NCBI RefSeq assembly: GCF_030936135.1
Contig: NC_082600.1
Span: 5,084,001 to 5,148,000 of the forward strand
Length of the DNA stretch: 64,000 bases
Origin: Gavia stellata
Lineage: Eukaryota > Chordata > Aves > Gaviiformes > Gaviidae
Reading direction: 5' to 3'
Part shown: positions 25,780-36,590 of the stretch, piece after piece
Layout of the letters: each line of letters begins with the position of its first letter
How positions within the stretch are numbered: the first letter of the stretch is position 1
Notes under the pieces: generated by a model
Database searches by the model: none
The model's input: the letters and a program-made list of their open reading frames with translations, nothing else
Told to the model about the DNA's origin: nothing
Made by a program: the position numbers and the translations under genes

Positions 25780-26983
25780 ACCTATCGTGTGTGCGAACTG
25801 CAGGTGTTAAAGCTATAAATTTGTCTGACTTTATAGATGTTATGGCTTGAGATTTTTAATTAAAAGCTGTTTTTTAGGCTAGAAACGCAATACTGAAGCA
25901 GCTGTTTTGGTGGTGGCTGTCAAGGGAGACATGTTCAGTGTCTGAATGTGTCCCTATCAGCTCATGATAAATGTGGCATTGAACCTGCTGTTCTTAAACT
26001 AGCAAGCACGGATTATCCCCGTTTCAAAAAGGAGGCCTTTTAATGTAACAATTCAAAGATTACCATGGAAACATAATCTATAGTTAGTTCTGTAATATGC
26101 TTATGCGATACTCCTGGGAGAAGAGCCTGAAGTCTCCCGATAATTGCATCTTACGTGGCAGTGCCCTGGGCTTTTGCGTTTTTGAGCTTTGAATTGAAGA
26201 TTACTGCGAAGGTGTAACAGAAAGGAGTCGTCGAGTGCCTGGGACTGTCGCAGGAGTGGTGCTGCTGCTGTCATGTCAGCAGCACCCAAGTGTCTCCTTC
26301 ACAGCTCTTCAATTCTTAGCCATAAAACACATCCTTGAAAGTGGTTCTTTTCAGCTGTACGTGATGCTTGTGTCACTTTTGGGGGAGGCATCTGGTGTAT
26401 AGCATAAGGACCCTTATGGGGAAAGTACATCAAATTTGCCATGACTGATAGACTGAAGGATAGGTTTCATTTTGGGTGGTATTAGGAGATTAGATATCTT
26501 CTGGGATCTCTGAATATAATTACACTTGCTAATTTCCCCTTTCAGCTTTAACTGTACTTTTATCTACTGAAAAGAATATATATACATATCTATCTGGTAG
26601 CTAATGTCAAGGTAAACCCTTGGACCCACATGTACCTTACAACTGGATTAAGAAACGAACGGACAGAATATCTGTAGACTGAACCTCTACCTCTGTTTGC
26701 ACAACAGATAAATGTTAGGATTTCTCCTTGCAACTCCCTGGAAACAGATTTCTCTAATGGGAAGATCTCTGCTATCCATAAGATCATAATCCTATTGCAA
26801 GAAGTTCTGCAAGGGTGGATGTTGCAGCCTGGTTGCTGCTTTTCCTTTCTCAGAGGTTCCTTTTGAGGTGTGGGCTGCTTGATGTAGAGTAGGAGGCATG
26901 TTGGTGCCTACTCTGGGCCACCTTCTCCAATTCCAGGCAGGCATATTTTGCAACTATAACTTCTTCCCTTTCTGTTTTTCCAG

Positions 26984-26993
26984 GGTTTCTGGT
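26984..26993 (+). other. FBXO34: FBXO34 coding-exon 5' UTR bases after the splice acceptor
   Basis: The intron ends CTGTTTTTCCAG and the exon begins GGTTTCTGGT directly before the ATG at 26994. The base at -3 is G, a fair Kozak context. This places the rest of the 5' UTR in exons further upstream. Confidence 0.85.
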
Positions 26994-29165
26994 ATGCACT
27001 TAAAGCCATATCTCAAGCTACAGAAGAAAGAGCGATCTCCAGAAATAAGCCAGGATTCCCTGAGAGGCCCACCTATGAGCCATCAGAGATCAGCACAAGA
27101 AGAAAAATACGCCAACAACTGCACCAAACTGAGCGTTTTCCCAAAACCCTCCCTCGTGACTCCATCTCGAAAACTTCTGGGGATTATTTATCCAAATACT
27201 ATGTGCAATATGAATGGGAAAGGTCCAGCAGATGGTCCAAGTGCAAGGGAAAAGAAGAACGCCCTGTCTGCAACAATCCACCAGGGAGAAGAAGGGGAAG
27301 GACCTCTGGATGTCTGGGCTGTAGTGAAACCTGGCAATACAAAGGAGAAGATCGCGTTCTTTGCAGCCCAGCAATGCAGCAGCAACAACCGGCTAGGCTC
27401 CATGAAAATTAAAAGCACGTGGGATATCGACGGAAGAACAGCTAAACGCAGGAAAAAATCGGTAGATCTTAAAAAAGCCAAAATTCAACTGGAAAGAATG
27501 AGGGAGGCGAACGCCAGGTGCTCCCAGCCAGAGCCTTTTGCCTGCGGCATCGAGCACTGTTCGGTGCATTACGTGAACGATGGTGAGGGTGTGTTCCCGG
27601 GCCGGTCCCTCTCGGTGATAGAGATGGTGGCCTTTCTGGAGCAACGAGCAAGCGCTTTACTGGTAGACTGTGCTAAAACCTGCACGCCTGCTTCTGCTGC
27701 GAGGCTGAGCAGTCAGCCTAAAGGTGCACTTCCCAGCTCAGACCCTTTCTCCTCGGCTGGGGCGTGCGAGGTAGATGTGGAGAGGGGACCTTGCGGCAGT
27801 AGCGAGCAGCAGCAGAGCGAGCCCGTGCGCGTGTTGGACATGGTGGCCAAGCTGGAGTCGGAGTGCCTGAGGCGCCAGAGCGAGCGGGAGGCCGGGAGCC
27901 TCTCACGGAACAACAGCTTCCGCAGAAACGTTGGGAGGGTACTCCTGGCGAATGGCACCCAGCCCGAGGGAGAGGTGGGGAAGGTCTCCTTGGGGGTCCT
28001 GGCTCCAGGGGATGGCTTAGAGGAGGCAGGGGTAGCAGAGGCTGGATACGGAGGACGGTGCGGTCCTCTGGGTGACACCGAGTTGTGGGATGGCGCTGCC
28101 TCTGCTCGGCAGCCTTTTCCTTCTGTGCTGGATACTCGGATGGGGAATGTGAATTCGGGACTTGCTCATGCAGTGTTGGCGATAACTGCTGGCAGGAGCG
28201 ATTCTGAAATGCGAATTGAGCCTCCCAGACCTCTGCCGTCTGTGTGTCCAGCTGCTGCCAGGTTGCCACCGGATTCCTTGCAGAGCAAAAGCGCGACTGT
28301 TGATTTTACGTCGAAAGAGCCTGTAATTTTCCCAAAGCAGAGTCAGCACCCTGCTAGGAAGGAGCCCTTATGCATCAGTATATCGGTCACAAAGACCGAG
28401 AAGGGATGCAGGAAAGAGAAGCTCTCTAACTCCAGTGAAGATCCACTCCCAGGGAGGCTGTTTTTTCTCCAGGCTGACCAGCCTGCCGCTCACGAGCAAC
28501 AGCCGCTACGGGAAGGTACCCAAGGAAAGCCAGGAGGAGTAGCCCAAAATGAGGATGAGGATGCTTTGGCATCCGACAGATCATGTGTCAGAAACAGTGT
28601 CCCTACAGAGCCATCTGCCCTTTCTGTTCCTCCGACAGAAGGGGCTTTGCAAGTACTTGATGCTTCCTGCTTAAAAAGGCAGGTTTCGCATGACTTTCTG
28701 GAGACCAGGTTTAAAATCCAGCAGCTTTTGGAGCCTCAGCAGTATATGGCCTTCCTGCCCCACCACATCATAGTGAAGATCTTTGGATTGCTTCCTACTA
28801 GGAGTCTGGTTGCCCTAAAATGCACTTGCTACTACTTCAAGTTCATCATTGAATACTACAACATCAGGCCAGCAGACTCCCGCTGGGTCCGCGATCCCCG
28901 CTACAGAGAAGACCCTTGCAAGCAGTGCAAGAAGAAGTACGTGAAAGGGGACGTATCGCTGTGCCGGTGGCATCCCAAACCATACTGTCAAGCTTTACCC
29001 TACGGGCCTGGGTACTGGATGTGCTGTCACCGGTCTCAGAAGGGCATCCCGGGCTGTAAGTTAGGTCTTCATGACAATCATTGGGTTCCTGCCTGCCACA
29101 GCTTTAACCGTGCTATTCATAAGAAAACCAGAGGAGCGGGAGCCGAAGTGGAAGAGGAATATTAG
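26994..29165 (+). CDS. FBXO34: F-box only protein 34, complete single-exon coding sequence
   Basis: An open frame of 723 codons encodes an F-box protein, a substrate-recognition subunit expected to bind SKP1 in an SCF (SKP1-CUL1-F-box) ubiquitin ligase. The start MHLKPYLKLQKKE is like the human FBXO34 N-terminus, and it lies 10 nt after a splice acceptor (TTTTTCCAG, AG at 26982-26983). The frame is open further upstream, but that part is intron. Conserved blocks include SATIHQGEEGEGPLDVWAVV (about residue 87), IEHCSVHY and SEPVRVLDMVAKLESECL. The middle is a long Ser/Pro-rich, probably disordered region. The F-box is near residues 580-635 (FLPHHIIVKIFGLLPTRSLV, F587). It is followed by a Cys/His-rich tail (CKQCKKKY, CRWHPKPYCQ, MCCHRSQKGIPGCKLGLHDN). 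Human FBXO34 is 711 residues, so this copy is full length. No frameshifts were seen. Specific substrates are not evident from sequence. Confidence 0.97.
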   Translation: MHLKPYLKLQKKERSPEISQDSLRGPPMSHQRSAQEEKYANNCTKLSVFPKPSLVTPSRKLLGIIYPNTMCNMNGKGPADGPSAREKKNALSATIHQGEEGEGPLDVWAVVKPGNTKEKIAFFAAQQCSSNNRLGSMKIKSTWDIDGRTAKRRKKSVDLKKAKIQLERMREANARCSQPEPFACGIEHCSVHYVNDGEGVFPGRSLSVIEMVAFLEQRASALLVDCAKTCTPASAARLSSQPKGALPSSDPFSSAGACEVDVERGPCGSSEQQQSEPVRVLDMVAKLESECLRRQSEREAGSLSRNNSFRRNVGRVLLANGTQPEGEVGKVSLGVLAPGDGLEEAGVAEAGYGGRCGPLGDTELWDGAASARQPFPSVLDTRMGNVNSGLAHAVLAITAGRSDSEMRIEPPRPLPSVCPAAARLPPDSLQSKSATVDFTSKEPVIFPKQSQHPARKEPLCISISVTKTEKGCRKEKLSNSSEDPLPGRLFFLQADQPAAHEQQPLREGTQGKPGGVAQNEDEDALASDRSCVRNSVPTEPSALSVPPTEGALQVLDASCLKRQVSHDFLETRFKIQQLLEPQQYMAFLPHHIIVKIFGLLPTRSLVALKCTCYYFKFIIEYYNIRPADSRWVRDPRYREDPCKQCKKKYVKGDVSLCRWHPKPYCQALPYGPGYWMCCHRSQKGIPGCKLGLHDNHWVPACHSFNRAIHKKTRGAGAEVEEEY

Positions 29166-29705
29166 TGCACATACACTTTCCTGCGAGATTGTTTGGGGTA
29201 GGAGGAGATTCTCATGCCTTGTGCTGTTTACAGTGTATATAATTGTCGTGTTTTTTTTCACAGGGCTATGAAACTGCACATACTTAAACACAAGAGCCTT
29301 TACCTTTTAGATTAAAGATAGCTTTTAGTCCATCTATGTAAATAACACTATAAAAACTAATTGTACATACAGAGTCTACAGCTGGCTGAACAACGTAATC
29401 ACTACAATGCAGCTATGATAGTGTTGCGGCTATAGTTGTGTGTGTTTTTAAGTGTCTTGTTTCAAAAATCTGTATATCCTGTATAATATATGAATGTTTC
29501 TGAGAAGAAACTCTAAATAGGTAAAGGTCAACTTGTTTAAAGAATCTTCAGACAACTTAACTGGACAACCTTAAAATTAGACTAGAACAGATCCATTATA
29601 GTAGTGTGGCAGTGGATAAAAAGAGAGGAATATTATTGTATAGTCAGAATATAAAAAGTTCTTGTCTACCTTACCCATGTTGTCTGGTTGGTTTTTTTTT
29701 ACTTA

Positions 29706-29711
29706 AATAAA
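29706..29711 (+). terminator. Poly(A) signal AATAAA, proximal (FBXO34)
   Basis: Canonical AATAAA about 540 nt after the FBXO34 stop, with pyrimidine-rich sequence downstream. Confidence 0.65.
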
Positions 29712-29766
29712 ATGTGCATTCTAGATCTGCCTTACCTGACTTTCTCTTGTAAAACTTTTGCCCCAA

Positions 29767-29772
29767 AATAAA
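29767..29772 (+). terminator. Poly(A) signal AATAAA, distal (FBXO34)
   Basis: Second canonical AATAAA about 60 nt after the first, so tandem cleavage sites are possible. Confidence 0.6.
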
Positions 29773-29799
29773 AATACTGTAAAACACGTGGCAGAAACT

Positions 29800-32700
29800 T
29801 GGTACTGTGATGTAAATCAGACTTGCAGTGTGCTTCCTGTAGAAAACTAGCCCTCCTGCTAAAAAAAAAACCCAAACAAAACCCCAAACCTGTATTGCTT
29901 TGCAAAATCCCTGCTGTAACATTCACAAATCCCAGCTTTTCCTTTCCCTCCCATCAGCCCTGCGTGCAGCAGAGGCTCCTGTTGTTTGCAGAGCTGGTGC
30001 TGGGTGTGTAAGACTTGCAAAAACTGGGCTTCTCTGCTTTGAGTCCTGCTTCTTGACTCTGCTGTTGGCCCCTCGGCTGTGCCCTTGGATGCCTGAGGAT
30101 GGAGCGTGGATCCAGCAGGAATGAAAGCGGAGTTGCTTTGGCTCAGTGATGTCCTAGAAGCGTTGCTGTCTGTGGAGTTTTTCCCTTGCAGGAGGGATCC
30201 TTGCATTGCTTCGCCCTCCTCCGCTTCAGCCTCTGGCATCTTGTTTCTGAGGTGTGGGTCAGCGCTTTCAAAGGGGAGTTGTGAATGTTTGTGTCGGAAG
30301 TGCAGCTGAAGGGCAATTCTTCGAACTCTGAAGGGGAGCTGAGCGTGGCAGCTATTCCAGGATTTCCTCGAACGCATTCCTCTCCTGCAGTGCTGTCTTC
30401 CAGCCTCCAGTTACAGCCCTCCTTGCGCCCAGGTCGCTGCCCCAGGGCGAACAGTTTGGAAGTCTGGGAATGCACCCTGGACAACCCAGCAGCTGCGCTC
30501 AGTTCCTGGGAGCAGAGTACGTGGAGCGGCAGGCTCTGGGAGCCAAGCGGAGAGCAGCGCTTGTGCCTTTGCGTTGTCCGAGTCCCTCCTCTCCCCGCAC
30601 TTTGGGCTGCGGCTGTTTTTCTGCCCCTTCTCAGAAGAAGGATGGACCTCTGGCAACCATCATCGCAGCTGGAGCGGGTGAAACCTCTGACCCTGTGCAA
30701 GAGGAGCTGGTGCCACCTTCCCCATGGCTCACCCTGGGCCGTCCTCTGCCCTGCAGACCCAAGGGAGCACCTGGAACAGGGTAGGGCTCTCCATGGGAGC
30801 TGCATCTGGATGGGGGGGCCGTGCCCCCGGCTCGTCCCGCTCTCCTCCCTTCGGCGCAGGACGCGGATGGGTGAGGAACGCTGCGGTGGCCAGGCTCACC
30901 CGTCTGCCTGTCTGTGCCTAAAACCATGCTGGGATCGCACGGAGTGCCTCACAGTGGTTTAGAGCGTGAGGACAGAGAGGGTTTGAGGGTGGATGCTTTT
31001 ATTCTCCCCATTAACAGTGAGAAAAAGAAAACTGAGCCCTTGCAGCGTGAAATTGGGTTTGGTAAGCTCAGGACGTTCATGGTAGATTTAAAAAAGATGC
31101 TATTTTTTTTTTTTCCCCAGTCGCCGCTTTACCTGGTGCCTGACACCCTGGGCGTCAGCCATCTCTGCAATGCAGCAGACATTATGACAACCAGGAGGAA
31201 TGAAATTAGAAAGCTAAAAGGAGGGTGCGGCTGCCTTGTAATCAGCTGTGAAGAGGGAGAGGAAAAGCAGGATCCCTCGTTAATTCGTGACTTCATTCTC
31301 TAAGGGGGCGCAGGCTTCCCCCAAGCTTCGATCCGCTCCGTCGGCTGCGCTGGGATGAGCAGCAAAACAACTTTCTGGCAGGAGTTGTCTTGACAAAACC
31401 ATCATCAGCATGAAAGGCCTTCAGTTTAATTTCAATTAAGGAAGAGGGAGAAGAAACTGCTTTCCTGCCCCCCACCCAAGCCTCTGGAAAAACTTGCAAT
31501 AACCTGCGCCAGGCTGACAGCGGCGAGGAAAGTCCCCGCGAGGCTGAAATAGAAGCGGCGGAGGAAAATATTTTGTAACTAGATAAGGGGCCAGTGAGGT
31601 CATTTTTTTTTTGGAACAGGGTGTGAGATTTTGGTCACCCTCCTTGAGCAAGGGGAAAAAGGAGACTAAAATAATAGCATTGGGCTCGTTTGTTCCTTGG
31701 TGCAGTTAAATTCAGAGGACGCTTTGCTTTACCCTACCCCATCCCTGCCCTCTCCCCAAGCTGGCTGAGGAACGTGGGCTGTTTTATACGCCATTTATTA
31801 CGCTTTTTTTTGCTGGAACTATCCCTGTTGCACAGCATTGCTGTTAAAAACGGTTTTACGGAACAAACTTTTGCATCCAGAAGCGGGTTGGTTCTGAATG
31901 TAGCCATGCTGAGCTGCCTGCAAGTTTTTTGGTTTTCCCCATTAAGTAGCAAAGTGCAGATTTCTGTTTCTTTAAGGGCCAGTTCAGGGAGAAGCCAAGG
32001 TCTGATGAACTTTTTTTTCTAAGCAGCAATTAAAAAAAAAATAAAAGTCCAGTGTTGGATTTAGAAAATTCGGTGCTCAGAAGATCTGAGGGCTAAAGAC
32101 TGCGCTGTGTGCTTGACTTCCCTGCCTGGGAGCGGTTGGAGTGTCTGGACTGAATTTCCAGATATGCCTGTGAAGAAATTGTAATAACATTTCCATTGTT
32201 CGTAAGCTTCCAGTTTTCATCGGGCTCTGGGGGTCTCCTGGCATGGACACCACTGAAAAAGCCACCCGTGCCTGAGGCTTGTGGTTGGGCTCTCGCTCCA
32301 TCCCGCCTGTTTCTACAGCAGCTTTTCCCCTTTGCTGCGTCTCCGCTCCCTGTAACGGGGCTCTGCAATGCTTTATCGGCCTTCAGCTCCCTTGCCTTGG
32401 CCCCCCCTCGCTTTCTGCAGCGTCTGTCCCCGTACCAGCCCCTGGAACCGTCATTTCGCACTGGCACAAAACTGCATGGATGCATTCAACCCCCAGCTTG
32501 AGTCCCACTTCTTGCAAGGTGGGAATGGGCTGTTTCTCCTCCCCAGCCTGCGCTGGGCTGGTCCTGGCAACCCTGGAGTAGGGATGGGACTGGGGGCGTT
32601 ACAGGGCTGCTCTCCTGCCACAAAGCAGTGTTGGCGGAGGATGAAACCTCCCGCTGATGGCACTGCTTAAGCAGAAGTGACCTAACCAACCCGTAGGCAC

Positions 32701-33470
32701 AAGCTGAGCTCAGAGCCAGGCTTGGCTTTGCGCACAGGCTGCTTTTCTGCGTGGCCGTGACTGACTGTGCTGCGACCGAGGCAGCAAAGGGCTCCGGCTC
32801 CACTTGCGGGACCCCTGGGCTGCTGCTGCTCCGGCTCGAGTGCGCAGCGGGCAGGAATCACGGGGCATTGGTCCTCCCCCTCAGGTAGCTGCCACAAAAC
32901 ATGACATGGGATGGGTTGTTTCTCCTCCATCATTCAGCAGCCTGTAAACCACAGCCTGCCAGGGCACCAGGTCCGGCGGGCAGAGCCTGCCTCTGGCTGA
33001 CCAAGACAGCCCTTTCCCATCCCTGTCGCTCAGACACACAGCCCTTCGCTTTAATGGTTACTAACTTCAAAAGACACGCGCTTGCATCCTTCGGAAATGA
33101 CCTTGTGAAGAGGAGCGTCTTCCCTTGCACGCAGAAGTGATTCAGGCTCATCCCCTGCAGAAACAGACTGTCACCCAGCAGAGGAGCAGTTCAGAGCCAG
33201 GCTTAACACGAGAGATTTACCCATTCACACGTATGCATAGGGACGTGTGCGTTCATGTGTGTTTTCCAGGGCTCCTCCACCTGCTCCACTGGAGATGTAG
33301 TTATTTTATGTAAGAGTATTTTTTTAGAATGGGTATTGCTTATTCGCCCGCTGTACGACTGCACTGTAACAGGTCTGGTCCCTGTGATGCTTCAAAGGCT
33401 GGAAATTCTCCTGTACTTCCCCAGCACGGTTAAAACCAAACCCCACAGAAGTAACAATTATAAATATACA
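29800..33470. other. Intergenic region between converging FBXO34 and ATG14
   Basis: About 3.7 kb with no recognised gene. The part from 30.1 to 31.0 kb is GC-rich and gives long chance frames on both strands. Short A and T runs occur, for example near 31103 and 32030. I see no repeat family that I can name. Confidence 0.6.
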
Positions 33471-33475
33471 ACTTT

Positions 33476-36283
33476 AAAGAATTACTGTTAAAGATTTATT
33501 GCAATAATACAATAAAATTTAGAAAAAAAAAACCCCAAACATTTGTGTTTAGTTACATCTAGTTTCGGAAGTTGCAGAGAGAGGCCCCGAGTTTTTGCAG
33601 GTGCCAATCAACCCATGGGTGTCCCACCCGAGACCCTTCAAAGGCACCCGATTTTCAGCGGAGGGCTGGGCTCTCGAAATCAAGTGCTTCCTCGGCAGCT
33701 CAGATTGGCCACCCCAGAGAGGCCAAAAGTCATGGCCTAAACTGAAATTCCCACATTGGGGCTACGCAAAGTGTTTCGTAAACTCTCAGCTGGCTGTCTT
33801 CAAATATCTATAATTACAGATATTCCTGCCCTCCCTCCCTCGCCCCCAAAACAACCTGGAAAACGAATCCTGGCGATTGCACTCAAGGTTTGGACACACA
33901 CAATTCTTCCTTAGCTACACATGTGCAAAACACTTTAAAAAAAAAAAAAAACAACAACCCCCAATCTGTATTCTGTTACAAAAACATTTCGTGGAAAGAC
34001 CTATCCCAATGCATTTTAACACCCTCGCGGTGCCGTTGTGCACTTTCAGAATATGACACGGTTGCAAATAAATTATTTGGAAAACATGATGGTTATAAAG
34101 TATATGGCTTAAAAAGGTTTTTTGTGTTGGTTTTTCTTTCCCTAAGTGAGTAAATGACAGTGTACAAAGCTGAATCGTGGCCTGACCTTTAGGGGTTCAA
34201 AGTAGCACAAAGGCAGCAATGAAAGAGTGACTGAAATACGTATTAAAAACAAACAAAAACCAAAGAAGAGACGGTATTTATATAGCGGGGTCCAGTGCAA
34301 AATAAACAGGGAACGAGAAGGGGCTGTGCGACGCTAAGAGCCCAATATACAGTACTGGTATGTGCTGGTTGCTCAGAACTGCAAAGGATACGATAGCTGC
34401 AAGCGAGTAAAGTGCTGTGAACGGAACGGTGACCGAACCCACCCGGCCCTGGCCGGGGCAGCGCTCGCCGCTGGGGGGGCCGGGGGGCACCGTCCCCGTT
34501 CAGGCTGCAGTAGTCAAGGGAGTCTTGGCTGGTCTCTTAAAACGAACCCAACTGTTGGATTTAAACCAAAAGAATGGTAGGACTGAGGGCGTCTTCATCT
34601 AACAATGTGCGTGCTGTTAGTGCGGAGTTAAGGGTCTTTGGTTTAAAAAAAAAAAAAAAAATTGAAAGATACTACTGACAACCGCTGCCCATCCCCAAAA
34701 GAGAAAGAGCTGCTGTACCAGAGGGGCGAGGGGCTAGGAGACACGATACTCGGCCGGTACCCCTGGCGCGGAGCTCGCTTGGGTACGCAGGCATCAGCAC
34801 CAACACTGCTTCCCCACCCACAACTCGGTGGAGACAGGAGGCAGCGCTGGCTGGCCTCAACAGAGCAAAACCACCACAAAACACTCCGTGAGATGCCCGG
34901 GTAAGCCAGCCCCAGAGCTGGGACTTCAAACACACAGGACACTGCCTGATGGCAGGGACGTGGCTTGTGCATCGCTCCCTGCAGCCTTGCCGTGCCCCCG
35001 TCGCGAGCTGTGTCGCCACAGGGAAGCTACAGGGAAGAGTGGCAGAAATCTTCCCTCCCGGAGGGATGGGAGGATGCTTTTACGTTAGTTCACCCCGTGG
35101 AGAAGCACAATGTCCCAACCATATAAAATGTAAACCATACGTTGGAAGCCTCACTGAGCAAACCCATCTTTAAGTAATACATACCGCAAGGCAGAGGAAG
35201 CGGAGGAGCACTTGTTAACGCACGCATCTGTCAGTATTGCACCTCCTGTAGTTTTACAAGCGAGCCAGCTGCGCTGTGAGCGTTTCTGCAGTGAAATGAA
35301 ATCAACTTCTTGGCATTCAGTAAACAAGAAAAAAAAAAAGCCCCACCATAAACATAAAATAGAATAGGGTATAAAACGCATGTAGTGTGGAGACCGTGTG
35401 ACTTCATTACATTAAACTAGCTGGAAATGAGGTTTTTCTAATATTAAAAAGTGGCAACGTGGTGTTGTAACTGATGAATATTATTGCAACAACGCAATCC
35501 TGTATCGGCGTCAAATATGGGTCTAGCTAAGAGAACGTCCAGTGTTTCTTTGGTGTATGATATTAAGAGTAAAGAGCCTGTGTGCTTTGGACAGCACAAC
35601 ACGAAACTTCTAGACTACCTACCGGTGGAAACAGCATGAAACAAGCCAGTTTTCTATGGCAAAACTGGGTAAAGACTCACAACCAAATATAAAATAAGAG
35701 CAATTTGCTGTGTGAATTCCTGTCCATGCTGATTCTTTGTATTAAAAAATATGGCAACAGAGATTAGAAAACAAGTTAAAAATGCGTAATTTTCATGTCC
35801 TGAATGAAAAAAATTTAGAAATATGCATTTTTGCATTACGCAAGACAGATTTAAAACACACACAAACGAAAACCCTGTAAGGAGTTAAGAAAATGTGAAT
35901 TGCATTTGCACCACTGTCCAGACTGCACACTGAGCAGCCTTCTCTCTGTACTCATCTCGATCCAAATACTCCAAAATCTGTTTCTTCTTTAGAAAGTAGA
36001 GCTGGAGGCTGCCGGGTCCTTTTTCTTCAATACTCAACAATGCAGACAGAACCAAGACACAAAGTGCCATCACAGAATCCGTCAGAAGTATGTAGCTAGC
36101 TAATTTACAAAATGGTACCATCACAGTCATCTTGGGTAAATAAAAAGGTTTTTCTGGTTTACAAAATGAAAGTCTGACCTTTTCTTTGTTCCAGGCACTA
36201 CTTAACTGAATATGTAAGGTTTACTACAGCATTGTCGGGGAGGGATTCCTTCCACAAATCCTATCATCCTTTTCCCATGCTTG
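33476..36283 (-). other. ATG14: ATG14 3' UTR (predicted)
   Basis: The minus strand after the ATG14 stop runs about 2.8 kb to an AATAAA at 33500-33495, followed by GT-rich sequence. A long 3' UTR is also known for human ATG14. It includes A/T homopolymers and a short GC-rich spike near 34430-34500. The length is inferred. Confidence 0.6.
33495..33500 (-). terminator. Poly(A) signal AATAAA on the minus strand (ATG14)
   Basis: The plus strand reads TTTATT at these bases. Downstream on the minus strand come TTGTATATTTATAATTG and a GTGGGGTTTGG stretch, typical of a cleavage region. Confidence 0.6.
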
Positions 36284-36590
36284 TTAGCGATGTCCAGTGT
36301 ACGCCTTCAACCACGAGGTCACCGAGGCCGCAGCGGACGAGATCATTCCACCAGCGCTGCTGCTGGCAATGGGCTGAGATACCTGCGTGCTCTGGCTCTG
36401 CAGCATCTCCACCTGCTGAGAGGGGATATCGCAGAACCTGGGGCTCGGCAGATTCTCCCAGTCTGTCCCTAGGTCTGTCTCTTCATCGCTGACGTGCTCA
36501 TCTCCACTCTCATCTGTTTCACCAGTAGCACTGGGATCCACGAACTCCATGGAGTCTTCGAGATCAGCGCTGATTTCGAAAGGCCCAGAC
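36284..36590 (-). CDS. ATG14: ATG14 exon 10 (coding part) with stop
   Basis: 307 nt from GTTCACAG to TAA (36286-36284). Encodes [19 protein letters not shown], an acidic linker, then [10 protein letters not shown] and the Ser-rich BATS region. Confidence 0.97.

Larger units (their letters stand above)
1..26983 (+). other. Probable FBXO34 5' intron or upstream flank
   Basis: No reading frame here matches a protein I know. FBXO34 in other amniotes has a non-coding first exon far upstream of one coding exon, so this stretch is probably its first intron, with the promoter off the left edge. That is an inference from gene structure; no CpG-island promoter is visible at the left end. Local content is listed separately: a candidate exon near 4 kb, an ERV-like fragment near 9.6-10.05 kb, an AT-rich microsatellite near 17.8 kb, an old CR1 tail near 18.95 kb, and minus-strand coding-like frames at 14.7-25.8 kb. 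In the remaining stretches (1-4.0, 4.1-9.6 and 10.05-14.7 kb) I see ordinary single-copy intron-like sequence. Confidence 0.55.
29166..29795 (+). other. FBXO34: FBXO34 3' UTR
   Basis: AT-rich sequence after the TAG stop contains two AATAAA hexamers, at 29706-29711 and 29767-29772, each followed by T/GT-rich sequence. The end is an inference from these signals. Longer transcripts are possible. Confidence 0.7.

Noticed and set aside
26898-26993. Longer FBXO34 start 32 codons upstream
   Set aside because: These codons cross the splice acceptor at 26982-26983; homology begins at the ATG at 26994.
27713-28349. Long antisense frames inside FBXO34
   Set aside because: Mirror frames of a GC-rich coding region; no domain seen.
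30143-30962. 220-codon minus and 225-codon plus frames in the intergenic region
   Set aside because: GC-rich DNA with few stops on either strand; overlapping, low-complexity products, no homology recognised.
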